NCBI GenBank assembly: GCA_015680685.1
Contig: MNCI01008326.1
Span: 65,401-129,400 of the forward strand
Origin: Gnetum montanum
Taxonomy: Eukaryota > Streptophyta > Gnetopsida > Gnetales > Gnetaceae
Length of the DNA stretch: 64,000 nt
Reading direction: 5' to 3'
A program made the position numbers and the translations under genes. Shown here piece after piece: positions 47,346 through 58,200 of the stretch. Positions within the stretch are counted from its first letter, which is position 1. Every line of letters starts with the position of its first letter. The notes under the pieces are model-generated. The model searched no databases. It had not been told where the DNA came from and worked only from the letters and a program-made list of their open reading frames with translations.

Positions 47346-48000
47346 TCAACAACGCTCATGCTCCAATGTATTTATGCCTTCATTGTTAGCATGAGTTGTT
47401 CGCCCAGTTTGTTCCATGCATGTTGGTCGGTTGCTCTTTCGATTAGCTGTCACCCACGGGGTATCCACTACTTGTGTGGTTTCTACATACAGGCACCTTT
47501 GTATTTTTTTTTCTTTGGCACACCAGTTACATGGAAGAGATGCTGAGCATACCTCCATGTCATCACCCTCTGAGTCACTGTATGTGATGCATGGAACTTT
47601 CTTCTTCTTGATCTTTCCATAAATATTTACCTTAGATATCTCCAAGGAAAGATCATGGATCTCTAGGTATGCATCTATTGTACTTAGTCATGGTCTTGCC
47701 ATTATAATTGGGAAGCCCCCATTGTTACTGTTAACTTCTATCACTAGGAAATTGGCTGGGTATGATCAACCATACATAGTGGTAACTATGTCCTCCACCA
47801 ATCCCAAGGGAATGGTGATGGACTAGTCAACTAGTTATAGTTGAATATTTCTCTTCTTAAGTTGCGGCAGGTTCTAGGCTTGATACATTTCTCGTGATAT
47901 TAAGTTGACTTCGGAACCTGAGTCAAGAAGAGCCTTATGTGGTTCATTCCCGGTGACTTGTCAATAGATTAAGAAACTTCTAGGATCAAAGAGTTTCCTG
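47346..48000 (-). pseudogene. Aspartic protease region of element L
   Basis: HKALLDSGSEVNLISREMY at about 47886-47940 carries the catalytic Asp-Ser-Gly. IPLGLVEDIVTTMYG, ANFLVIEVNSNNGGFPIIMA and ATIDAYLEIHDL-like sequence follow, the flap and the C-terminal ILG-RP-like block. Downstream it runs into a 99-codon frame with several cysteines (VCSASLPCNWCAKEKKIQRC) of unknown role. In-frame stops interrupt the enzyme. It would have processed Gag. Confidence 0.75.
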
Positions 48001-48024
48001 GGAAGGTGGCCTACCTTGATCCAG

Positions 48025-50561
48025 TTAGTAACGGTATGTGTTAACATAACCGTATGCATTAAGCTCTATTGTTAGACTAAAGGGAGCCCTAAAGTCTTGC
48101 ATAGACTCAACCACTTGTTCTTGTGAGAGCTTGTCTGGGCTTTTGGTTCTAAAGAAAGGTCTTCTCTTCTTGTGGTTGTTAGAACCAATAGTGAGTTGAA
48201 TGTTTACAGCTCTCATAACATTACATTGCTGCGGTTGAGTGGGGAGTTCCCCTTGCATTGTTGGAGCAGGTGGTATGGGAACTATCGATAGAAGAGTGGT
48301 GAATGGATTCGGAGGATGGTACATGTGTGGAGTGTCTCCCGTAGGAGAAGGAGTCCTTCTAAAATACTCTCGAACTTGGTAGTGACGTTGGGGAGTTGTG
48401 TTACCCATAGAGTCACTTAGAGAAACTGGCTGCTGCACGTAATAACCATATGGGTCCAGTTGTCGGTAAGGGTATTTTTTTCTTGGCAGTGGCATCTCCC
48501 ATGACTGTGGGTGTGGTGACTACTGATGTTGCTCAATGGGTTGTGATGGAGTTCCACTTGGATAGTACATTAATGGTTGGTGGAACTATCTTGGGTTATC
48601 TTGGGGATAAGGTAACCTTTGGGGTGCTTGCCATCTGTTAAGTCTCAGGTTAAGTCCATACACCCCAGACTCTTGTAGATGTGAGATGATTGGACAACAT
48701 TCCTTAGGATGGTCATATTGGCAGATCTCACATCCACCATCATTGTCTGTGTCTATGTCCACAACCTCATTGGAGATAGTTATTTTCCCCATACCCTTGT
48801 CACATGCATGGCCTGCATCTCTCCTCTTCTTCTTGTCTTTTTCACTACTTCATTCCTCCTTAGACTCCTCTACGATTCTCAGGACAGTTTCAAGTCTAGA
48901 GTCTAAGGAATCCCACAATTGATCCACCTTAGCCGATACTTCTATTGTTAACTTTTGAATCAGCAAGGTTTTTCTGTTCACCAACTCCTCGAGTGGTGAC
49001 TCATCCTTCTCATCACAAAATCTCACTCCCTTCTTTCGAAGGGAAGGGTCACGGTTGTATTCTTTTGTGCTCTCTCTTTTTCATAGCTCCCCTTCTTCTT
49101 TGGCTACTTGCTCCAACAAGTGATGAATTTCATGGGATCTAAGTTTGGATAATCTCCCTTGGGCATATTTCCCAAGAATTCTCTAGTCTCATGTCTTAGA
49201 CCATCTACAATGTGGTGAAGTTCATCCCACTGTGCATAAGCATGACCTGGGCAATGATGTAGCAATGCATAGTATCGACCCATGGTAGCATCCAAGGGTT
49301 CGTTATTACCATGTCTCCATCCTTGGATTTTCTTATGCAAATTAGACACTCTGGAGTATGTTTGGTATTTATTTTTGAATAACTCTAACATCATACTCCA
49401 TCTCCTAATGGTTTCCAGCTCTAAGGACTGGTACCAGCTCTCTGCTTCCTTGATGAGTTTCCTAGGGAACAACTTTAGTTTTTGCCATTCATTTTCTATA
49501 TTTTGCAAGGCGCAGGCATCGTGGAATGCTTGTAAATGATTCTGTGGATCAGCATTATATTCCCCCTCAAAGCCTGGGATGTTATTCATGTCTAAACGTT
49601 TGATCCAACTATCCTTTTGATGCCTTATGGGTATCCTAACTGCCTCCATTATATTGACCATACTTCGGGTTGCAAGTAGGGGCTTGTCATGATCATCTCT
49701 TTCATGATGTCTATGATGTCTACATTGTTTCCTATTTTTCCTTCGTTCATGTCTTGATTCTCATGAGTGCCCTCATCCTCTCTCTTGACCTTCTCATCTA
49801 GGTCTCTTATTTTCCCTACCCTTATCCTCACCATTATGCTCTTTGTGGCTATGCCTAGATGTGGAAGGAGAGGGTGAATGGTGTGATGAAGGGGAAGAAG
49901 AAGGAGAACCACCACCATGAAGATGTTTCTTACCTTCTTTTCAGTTGCTACGACCCCAATTGTGATGATAATCAAAGTGTCCATCCTTGTCGTGTGTTGT
50001 TGTTCCCTGAGTGAACAGTTGGCATTCACAGGGGTCAGTACCAGGGTTATGTATAATGGAGTGTAGGTTTTGATACCCCACCTCCTCACCATTGTTAGAA
50101 GGGGGAACATCATTCTATAGAGAACCCATTATAATGGGTTCACCATCTTTGATATCACTTAGGATGTGTGGGACCCCTTTTCCCTTCAACAATGTGTGGT
50201 GGCTCTCCTGCCACAAGTCCCTTAAACGTTGTGCTTCTGTGGGATGGTAATCTCTTGTGTCAAAATCACCTATAACGTATTCAACATATAGCTGTATCAT
50301 GCTGATCTGTGCCAAAGCATGGAGGAGCATGTTGGGGACTGCATGATCTAGGGCTAACACTATGTTACCTTGTAAGTCTCTCCATCAAAGTTGTTCATCT
50401 TGATGGAGGATAAAAGTAAAATCTAGTATGTACTCATCGGGATGAGTATATACCACTCGGTATTGTTGAGGAACTGGTGGATTTTGGTTATGCATGTTGG
50501 ACTATCGACTATTTCTTGTATGATCCCTAGGTGGTGAAATACTCATATGAGAAGAAGACAT
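48025..50561 (-). pseudogene. gag pseudogene of element L
   Basis: The start at 50561 (MSSSHMSISPPR) is the first ATG, 144 bases inside the 5' LTR. Then come WRDLQGNIVLALDHAVPNML, YHPTEAQRLRDLWQESHH, a charged Arg/Glu-rich linker, the capsid core MNNIPGFEGEYNADPQNHL with WQKLKLFPRKLI and SMMLELFKNKYQTYSRV (49661-49104), and a coiled-coil-like part to about 48850. At 48697-48732 CEICQYDHPKEC gives a short Cys-Cys-His-Cys zinc knuckle of the Athila 'CEICGG-H...C' style. A Pro-rich tail ends at 48025. Stops and frameshifts separate these blocks; the capsid block of 185 codons is open. Confidence 0.8.
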
Positions 50562-50687
50562 CTTGATTTAATTCGGTGTGCTATTAATCATTATATAATT
50601 ATTTGCTTAATTAACCCTAAGGTTCATTTAAGCTCCCAACAATGTGGATAATCTCCTATATTCTACTTAGCGCACAAACACTTAGTC

Positions 50688-50704
50688 CCTGGAAATGGGA
50701 CCAA
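50688..50704 (-). other. Primer-binding site of element L
   Basis: Minus-strand TGGTCCCATTTCCAGGG begins one base after the 5' LTR. It agrees with the tRNA-Asp complement TGGCGCCGTTGCCGGGG at 12 of 17 positions, with changes mostly at former CpG sites. Confidence 0.6.
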
Positions 50705-51497
50705 TGATGAGTGGTGAGGTATCCCAACATTCAACCATATGAATACGAGTGTTACACGTGCAATCCAATCAAACTCCATAGACTAAGTGCCTTCACGCCT
50801 CATGGAAAACTTAAGGTTAATCATTTTTTGTCTTCCTAGACTTACTTGTATTTGTCACGGTTGTATGGTTAAGTAAGTCTGAGGTATATGATTTTTTGTC
50901 TTTTATGTTTTATCTCCTATGCTAATGAGGTGAATGGTGAAGAGAATAATTGACTAACTTTAACTAACTAACTAAGCATTAATTAACCTAGCATCAGCAT
51001 CCATTCCCACTTACCATTCGCACCCTAAACCAATGCAACCTTGGCTACCAAACGTTAATCATTGTTGGGATCACCAAGCGTAACGCACGTGCTCGAAGTA
51101 GTTGTACTGAGGCACTTAACTAGAAGAGAAGGGTTGAGAGAGATTTAATGACTAATAAAGCATATAAATGATAAATAATAAATAACAATAAATAAAAGTC
51201 CTATTTATCCTATTCCATGAATTGCAAGTTTTATCCAAGAAGTTCGTCTTTATTGCCATACAAAAACTTGTGTTCAGGTACAATATTTGCTAGAATAAAG
51301 ATTCATTCACTTTGGAGTTCCTACTATGGGCACATGGAAATTATTCTATCTCTGGAGAGGGAAAAATGCTAGAGTTTCACTACGGTCTAGGCCTTGAATG
51401 AGAAACAAGGGAGAGCCACCTCTTATTTATAGACTTTGTGACGCACCGTGATATCGCATACGCAATATCATGGCCCATGCGATATCGTGTCCCATCA
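50705..51497 (-). repeat. 5' LTR of element L (793 bp)
   Basis: Direct repeat of 44477-45304, with the same termini TGATGAG and CCCATCA. Three ATATCG-type U3 motifs at 51451, 51465 and 51482. Confidence 0.9.
51423..51432 (-). promoter_or_regulatory. TATA box of the 5' LTR of L
   Basis: Minus-strand GTCTATAAATAAGAGG lies about 20 bases downstream of the U3 repeats and would have started the leftward transcript of L. Confidence 0.55.
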
Positions 51498-52632
51498 CCT
51501 ATCAATTCAACCACTCTTGTACCAATATTACCTCATCAAAATTTAGGATGAGGGTATCCTCATGATATCTTGAAATTAATAAGGTAACATCAGCAAAGAT
51601 GGAAGGTCCTACAAGGAAATAGCCAAACATTTAGCATTAACATAAGCATGTTTAATAACTAGTTAAAATGATAGAATACTTCAAATTTTAGTGACCATAG
51701 AACATTAGATGTTACAAATCTTATGTTTATCTTTCTTCTTCTTGTTTAGTGTGGCTTGATTAGAGGTTTGAGCTATAAAGGTGTGATCTTGGATGCTCTT
51801 AGAGCCCTCCCACTAGTTGTATATTGTCTAGTTGGCCACAAAGTTCTTATAGACAAGGTAGAAGTCTTTATTGTATCTACCAAATTCCTCTCTTAACTAT
51901 TCATACACAATAGTTTTGATTTGGGGAGCCTTGGTAAATACATCTAAGGTGGTTTGAGCCACCACTAAGATTTTATCATTAGTGATCAAGCCTTGATCAT
52001 TGATCCTATATCTACAAAAAGTTCATAAAATTAATAAGCTAGGAAAGCCAACTTAACGAGAAAAGTAACAAAAAAAATAAAAAATTATAACAACCATGCA
52101 TACCCCTATAGATGGTAAACTATGCTAGGTAGGCTGTACAACAATGTGTGGACTCTATGTGCCACCATCAAAGTATTGTTAGCATTATATTGACTATACT
52201 CAGGCATAGCCCAAATCTTCATGAGGTAGCATGTTCTAATCATGTATACTAATTTTTCTATTTCATGAGGTGGTGAATCATTAGTGATGAAACTGGTGAT
52301 TAAATTGAATGCTTGAGGCATCAGTGTCTCCATTATGACCTTGGCCACATCTGCAAATAAGTGTGACCATAACATCACAGTGAAATTTTGCAAGACATAG
52401 GCAAGAAATTCCCTTACCCTTAGCTAAAACCATAGAGAGCTCTTCTCTAATGTCATGTTGGACAAATGGGTGTTTGCCTTAGGGCAGTTGATATAGCATA
52501 AAATTCCCATAAACTCAACTACGATGAGTATGGGCTTCAAAAAGGCCTTGCATGGAAAAGAAAAAATATAACAACTAACCAAAATTTATGGGCAAGATTG
52601 TAAACCATCATAGTTAGGAGTGAAATTAGCCC
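51498..52632 (-). pseudogene. Antisense intron-containing coding region, 5' part
   Basis: Continuation of the region at 42029-44476 on the far side of element L. Frames read HPFVQHDIREELSMVLAK, then (after a candidate 67-base intron 52351-52417, GTAAGG...TTTGCAG) DVAKVIMETLMPQAFNLIT, HEIEKLVYMIRTCYLMKIW and MVAHRVHTLLYSLPSIVYHL. After intron 52012-52103 follow LITNDKILVVAQTTLDVF and REEFGRYNKDFYLVYKNFV. After intron 51609-51715 follow PSIFADVTLLISRYHEDTL and ILNFDEVILVQEWLN up to the insertion site. With L removed the same frame runs on as ASRYIQESIEHVGFLG, then VFITPIP. Function unknown. Stops are present; the 5' end was not found. Confidence 0.55.
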
Positions 52633-54600
52633 CTAAAAAAAATTCCAAGGTGTTTATTCAAGGTTTTTCAAGGATTCAAAAACAACATCATTACAACCCT
52701 TATAGAAATTATGCATCATAGCAAAACAATCATGCCTTAGTCCAAAACTATATTGACAAAAAATATCCTTGAAACATAGAAAATAGTCATAAAAACAAAA
52801 AGCTTAATAAAAAGAGTAAAATATTTTATTTAATTAAAAATTTTATCTTAGAGCATAATTGCTATCCTCAGGCATTCCCAACACCATAGGAGATTGTTAA
52901 AAAAATTTCTTATTATGTCCATGTTGCCCATTCCCAAGGGGTACATTGTTAAAACCAAGAAAAACCTCTACACATGCAACCATATAGAAAAATTCATTAA
53001 AAAGTAACCATAGCTATCAATTCAATGATTCCACAACTATTTGAATCTAGAAATCATGAACTACACAACCATGACTAGAAACACTAACAATTCTCAAAGC
53101 ATTTGACAGAAAAAGAAGAAAAATAAGTAATATGCTTACCATCAATGAAAAACCCCTAAATCATGTGATCGTAGTAAAAAATTTGTTAAAAATTAATGTT
53201 ACCTATGATTTCAATGATTTTACTAGAAAAAAATCTTGGAATTATAAGCATTTAGCCATAGCTAACATATCCATGAACTTATATCCATTTCTACAGTAGA
53301 TACAAAAAACCAAACAATAACCTAGCCATCACATGAAAACACCACTCTTGCACAAGTTTACTAAAAAATCCATTCTAAGTCCAAATGGATTAATTCCACC
53401 TCTATTGGAAAGATCAATCCATAGCCTATATAGCCACAACTAAGAAATAGCCAAAACCCCTACTGTTTACTTAGAAACAATTTGTGAATTTACATGAAAT
53501 TATGAAAATGGGCACAAAAATTGAACCACACAACCTCACTAAAATAGCCATGACTTCATCATTTCGAACCCACATCGAGTGAGAACACAACCAATGGAAA
53601 TCTTAAATGTAGGCATATAAACCAGTAACCTTATATTTTAAAAATATTTAGTCATTTTCTTAACAAAAAATTCATAAATTTACTTACTTTTTATATAAAA
53701 AATCCACCAAAAATCACAAAACTTACAAAATCCAACTTAATCTAGCCATGGATTATAGACCCAAATAATAAAACCAACTTATATAGATGTATAAATGCAT
53801 CAAATAATGTGTTAGGATTTTGTTAAAATTAAATTTATGACAAACATTGTAGCATAGATCTAGAAAAATAGCTCCATCCCCAAAATTTATCTAAAGAACA
53901 ACAAAATAGTAAACCTAATTTTGAAAATCAAATCTTCCAAAGAAAAAATTGTAAAATAACCTTATATATACATAGAACTAGCCAGAACATGAGTCAATAT
54001 TTCATCAGAATTTCATTTTATCCCCTCCCTTAGCATCGTTTTGACAATAATGATCATACACTAGCTAGGAAAATAAGAAAAATGACTAGAAACTGAAACA
54101 AAAAAAGGCTAGAATTTGCATATCTTGGGAGAGCCATAAAGGATACTTGAATGGAGATTGGCCTAAGAAGCTTAGAGAGGGTTCTAGAAAACTCACCTAC
54201 CTTCTAAATCCTTGGGTTCTTGCTCTTACCTTCACATTGTTTTACCATGGTCACAACAACATTGAAAAACTTTGAAATATGAAAAGGATGAAGGTTCTAC
54301 ATTGGCTAAAGGAGAGATGTGGTGCTTGTACATTGAAGGTGGATGGTGTTTTCTGAAAAAAATATTTTCTAAAGCTCTCTGCCAATGCATTGGTTACCAA
54401 GAATGAAAATCTTGATTGAAACTTATAACAATCAACCATAAAAATCTAAACCTAAACATCCTCCTGTAAATCCCTATTGCCAATTCAATTCACTAGAATT
54501 CAAACTACAATAAAGTGGAAGATGGGGGGAGCATTTTTCCATGCTAGTATTGGTGAAAGACAAGTTCAATTTTCAAAATTTTGAATTTTGAATAGTAGGT
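52633..54600. other. AT-rich stretch upstream of the antisense region
   Basis: No certain gene. A minus-strand stretch near 52860-52960 (SPMVLGMPEDSNYALR) could be one more exon. Many 'tagccat/catagcca' words. Nothing else recognised. Confidence 0.35.
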
Positions 54601-57560
54601 CCCATCAGACACATCCCATATAACCTATTTTTAGCCTAGAAACTTTCTCAACACTAGGGTCTTAACCCGTTGGACACCTAGAATCATGTCCAATCCTTAA
54701 CCCCCATGCATCCACACTAATGATACCATGACTAGTGTGGATACATGCCTACCACCTCTTAAAACCCATAAAACCTAACTTTCTTACCATTTTTGGTAGC
54801 TATAGCTTACCTCATTCAACCCTGGGCTCTAAAATGAGGTTAAATCTTGCCAAGGTTAGAAATTTTGGGTTTCCATGCTAGAAAAACATTCCTTGGTGTC
54901 GAAAAATGGGGTTAACATCAATTCTTACCCCCAATTACCATATATACTATATTTTAACCCCAAAATGGGTCCACATGGCTTAGAAACAATCTAGTCACTC
55001 TTGGTAGCCCTAAAACCCCATTGAATTTAGTTGAAACTATTCAAAACCTTAGGATTTTTTGGATCAACATTCCAAGAATCCTCATCCATATTAGGTAGCA
55101 TGGATATATGTGGGAATGACCAAAATTACCTAAATTGATGGCCTAATAGCCATTTTTCAAATCTAACACTCACTAATAACCTTCAATAGCCTAATTTAAC
55201 CTTAAAACAAGTTAATTATTCACCTATAACTTCTTCCATGCTAGTGAACCTTTCCTTCATGCTACCCAATGTGAAGCCATTGTGGAAACCAAAGGGGTAT
55301 ACAAGAAAACCTAATTTATGATCAAAAATAGCTAAATGGCTACCCTAGTGACTCATAGACCATGCTGGGACACTTTAGGACTTTTGGATTCTTCAAAATT
55401 GATTAAAAATGGTACAAAACTACCATCACACACCACCAAGCCCAGCATGGATGAAGGAGGGGGGGTTTTAATTACATGAGGTACCTAGGAACCTCTAAAC
55501 TACTTTTTTTTTTACACCAGGTATTAATCTTCAACATTGGAAACTTCGAAGGTTGACATGCATGGTCGATTAACTATCAAAGGAGCCTACATCTAATATT
55601 CCTATTTTATCCATAATTCTAGAGACCTCTTACGTGCTTCCTAGCATGGAAATAGTTTGGATGCAACTAGGAAGATCACTTGTAATCCTAGATGCATGAA
55701 AGAAACATCAAATTACCTTGTACTTGAACTAGAACCTTGATAGTCCTTTTGGAAGCCACAAAAATGTTAAAAATCAATAAAAATCAACCTTCTAAGGTTC
55801 TTACATGTTGGTGAGGATCTCATCCATGCTAAGCATCTTGGCCTGAGCATGGATGTATGGGGATGAAGCTAAAATTATTTAAGTGAGCTTAGAAATTGAT
55901 TTCTAGAAGAAACCTAAGGCTCCTAGAAACCACTAGACTTCCAGAAGTTGAATAAAATAAATCAAACTTGCCTCCCTTGGATTGTCCATGGTGACAGGGA
56001 TCCCATCCACACTAAAGATTCTAGCCACAATGTGGATTATTCAAGGTGAAGCCCAAAAACTACGTAAAAATCCTTGAAATGACCAGATTTTGAAATTGAC
56101 ACTAGTAATCCTAGAGACCTACATGCATGCTAAAAGTGACAAAAAATAGAAAAAAATAGAGTTCCTTAGTTCTTCCACCTTGGCTATCATGGAAAAAAAT
56201 GGATAGCTTGAGGATGACTCAAAAATGGCCCTTAGACACTTGACAAAGACACTAGATAGCCTTGTGTGTAACCTAGGACCATGTTTACACCTTCCAAAGC
56301 TCTCAAACCCTATAAAAGTAATTCCACATTGCCAAAACGTTGTTTCCTTTGATCTTTATAACTAGATCCATGTTGGGCATCCCATACCTAGTGTGGAGAA
56401 AAGGGGGTAGGCCCAAAAACCACTTAGCAGCATCCAAAATTGCTAAAATTTAACCTTAAACACTAGGCCATGACCCTAGTAACTCTGGGAGCTGACATGC
56501 ATAGTCGATTAAGATCCAAACTATCCTAGATCTATAATTCTTAATATTGGGGAAGGCCTCTTCCATGCTATAAATCATGAAAATAGCTTTAGAAAGCTAC
56601 CTTTCCACTTTTTGTAATAGATAGACACTGTTGGAGACTAAAAATGCACACTAGAGAATCCTAGGATCTCATAGCCTTAAGTGTGCACTCATTCAACTTC
56701 ATTTTATCCTTTAAAATTCATCTACTCCCACTAGCATGGAAATAGTAGAGGGGGGGGGGGGGATAAAACTTTATATGCCCTCATATAGCCTTTAGAATCA
56801 ATCAAAAAATTGGAAAATCACAATTTGCAAATTTTGGAGCCTAGAAATTTGGTCAACCTGCTACCAAACCATCCCAAAATCATAGAAAATGTGAACTCCT
56901 ATTTTTCCAATTGGGGCCATCATTCTTAGAATGTAAAAGAAGGAAAAGAAATTTCAACTTGTTTTGGCACTCAAATCCATGTCAAATGGCCTTAAAACAA
57001 AGCTAGGAGATGCACATCTCCTAGATCTAAGTTCCATCTACTAGATTAACCATGTTTAATCTTGTTTTGGCTTGGATTTTTATTCTCCATGTTGAGGCTC
57101 TCCCATCCACATTGACTAGTGTGGAAATAGGGGCGTTAAGCTCTAAAATTTTCTTTTTGGCCTTTATCAACCTCTAAAGGGTTTAATTTTAACATATTTG
57201 GCCTTATGTTGCCTTGGGAAGGCATTGGAACCTTAATTATGATCCTTTGAATGTCCTAAAATTCATCTTCCTAGTTCCATGCTATGACCACCTTGTGTAG
57301 CATGGATCTAGCATGGAAGATGTTTTCAGGCTTCAAAGAGTGGTTCTAGGGGATGAAACTAATGCTAAAACTAGCTCATTCCCTTTGCCAATCAACTACA
57401 TAGACATGAAAGCTACCATGAGTTAAAAATTAACCTAAAAATGCCCAAAAAACTAGTTGGATACTTCATCCATGCTAGAAATAATCCCTTCCACATTGGC
57501 CAACATGGGAATAGGTGAGATCCAACATGGAATCCTCAAAACGTTCATTTTTAGGTCCTA
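54600..57560. repeat. Array of diverged ~185-bp tandem repeats
   Basis: A box pairing '(t)ccatgcta' or 'ccacact' with 'tagcatgga' or 'tagtgtgga', often followed by 'aatagg', recurs near 54720, 54880, 55085, 55240, 55440, 55640, 55830, 56000, 56190, 56370, 56560, 56720, 57100, 57290 and 57470. Steps are 155-205 bases, mostly about 185, with one gap of 380. The paired halves can form a short hairpin. Units otherwise diverge strongly. A run of 13 G lies at 56750-56762. Confidence 0.6.
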
Positions 57561-58200
57561 ACAACCTAGAAACAGTAATAATTAATGTCTAAACTAGCCC
57601 ATGACCTTTGTAACCTTAATTCATGGCCTAATAAGGCCTAAAACTAGACAAATCTAACTCTTTTGACCATGTTTTAATCAAAATTCATCATGGTTATCCT
57701 ACTTTACCTTATTTTATCCTTGTTTTATCATATCATGTTCTTTTGTAAGAATTTTTGCATTGTTGACCTTATATAGCTTTGATAATACTTTTATTTTATT
57801 TTGGTTATCCTTATTATAGCATATTATGTACTTGTTTAGCCTTTCATTGGTATTTAATGGTGGGGTTTGACCTTCCCTAATCACCATTTAACACCATGTG
57901 ACCATGCCCCACTATGGCCTTAATATGGCATCATGGTCCACTATGGCCTTAAACTACCATCATGGCCTACTATGGCCTACAACGTATAAAATGGTGACCC
58001 ATGTTAATCATTTGTAATATTACTTCTCATATTTCCCATGTTTGAACTTCATTTGACACTCATTAGACTTTTTTTGCTTGGTTTTACTCTATTTATAGCC
58101 TTACATGACCTTATTTGCATAAGAGTAGCATGCATTTACATAATTTTATAGCATTTTAGCATTATTTATTTTTTATTCTCCTAGGTGCCACTTAATATGC
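57561..58200. other. Region between repeat array and pol
   Basis: Contains 'actatggcctta' words at 57900-57990. A pyrimidine-rich tract ending TTCTCCTAG near 58184 could be a splice acceptor before pol, as in Ogre elements where an intron separates protease and RT; this is inference. Confidence 0.35.

Larger units (their letters stand above)
44472..51502 (-). mobile_element. Complete Athila-like element L with target duplication, gag-protease only
   Basis: LTRs at 44477-45304 and 50705-51497 are direct repeats that start TGATGAG and end CCCATCA, flanked by the perfect 5-base duplication CCTAT at 44472-44476 and 51498-51502. Primer site, gag and protease follow in order on the minus strand. 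No reverse transcriptase, RNase H or integrase could be found in the remaining ~2 kb before the 3' LTR, so the element is non-autonomous. I counted roughly 30 differences in the first ~250 aligned LTR bases, so the insertion is old. It interrupts the antisense coding region. Confidence 0.88.

Noticed and set aside
48450-49539. Plus-strand open frames with hydrophobic stretches
   Set aside because: They lie opposite the gag of element L, whose frame is supported by homology to elements A and G; the plus-strand frames are shadows.
52547-52579. Extra intron (GTTAGT...GCAAG) in the antisense region
   Set aside because: It would be only 33 bases long, too short for a plant intron.
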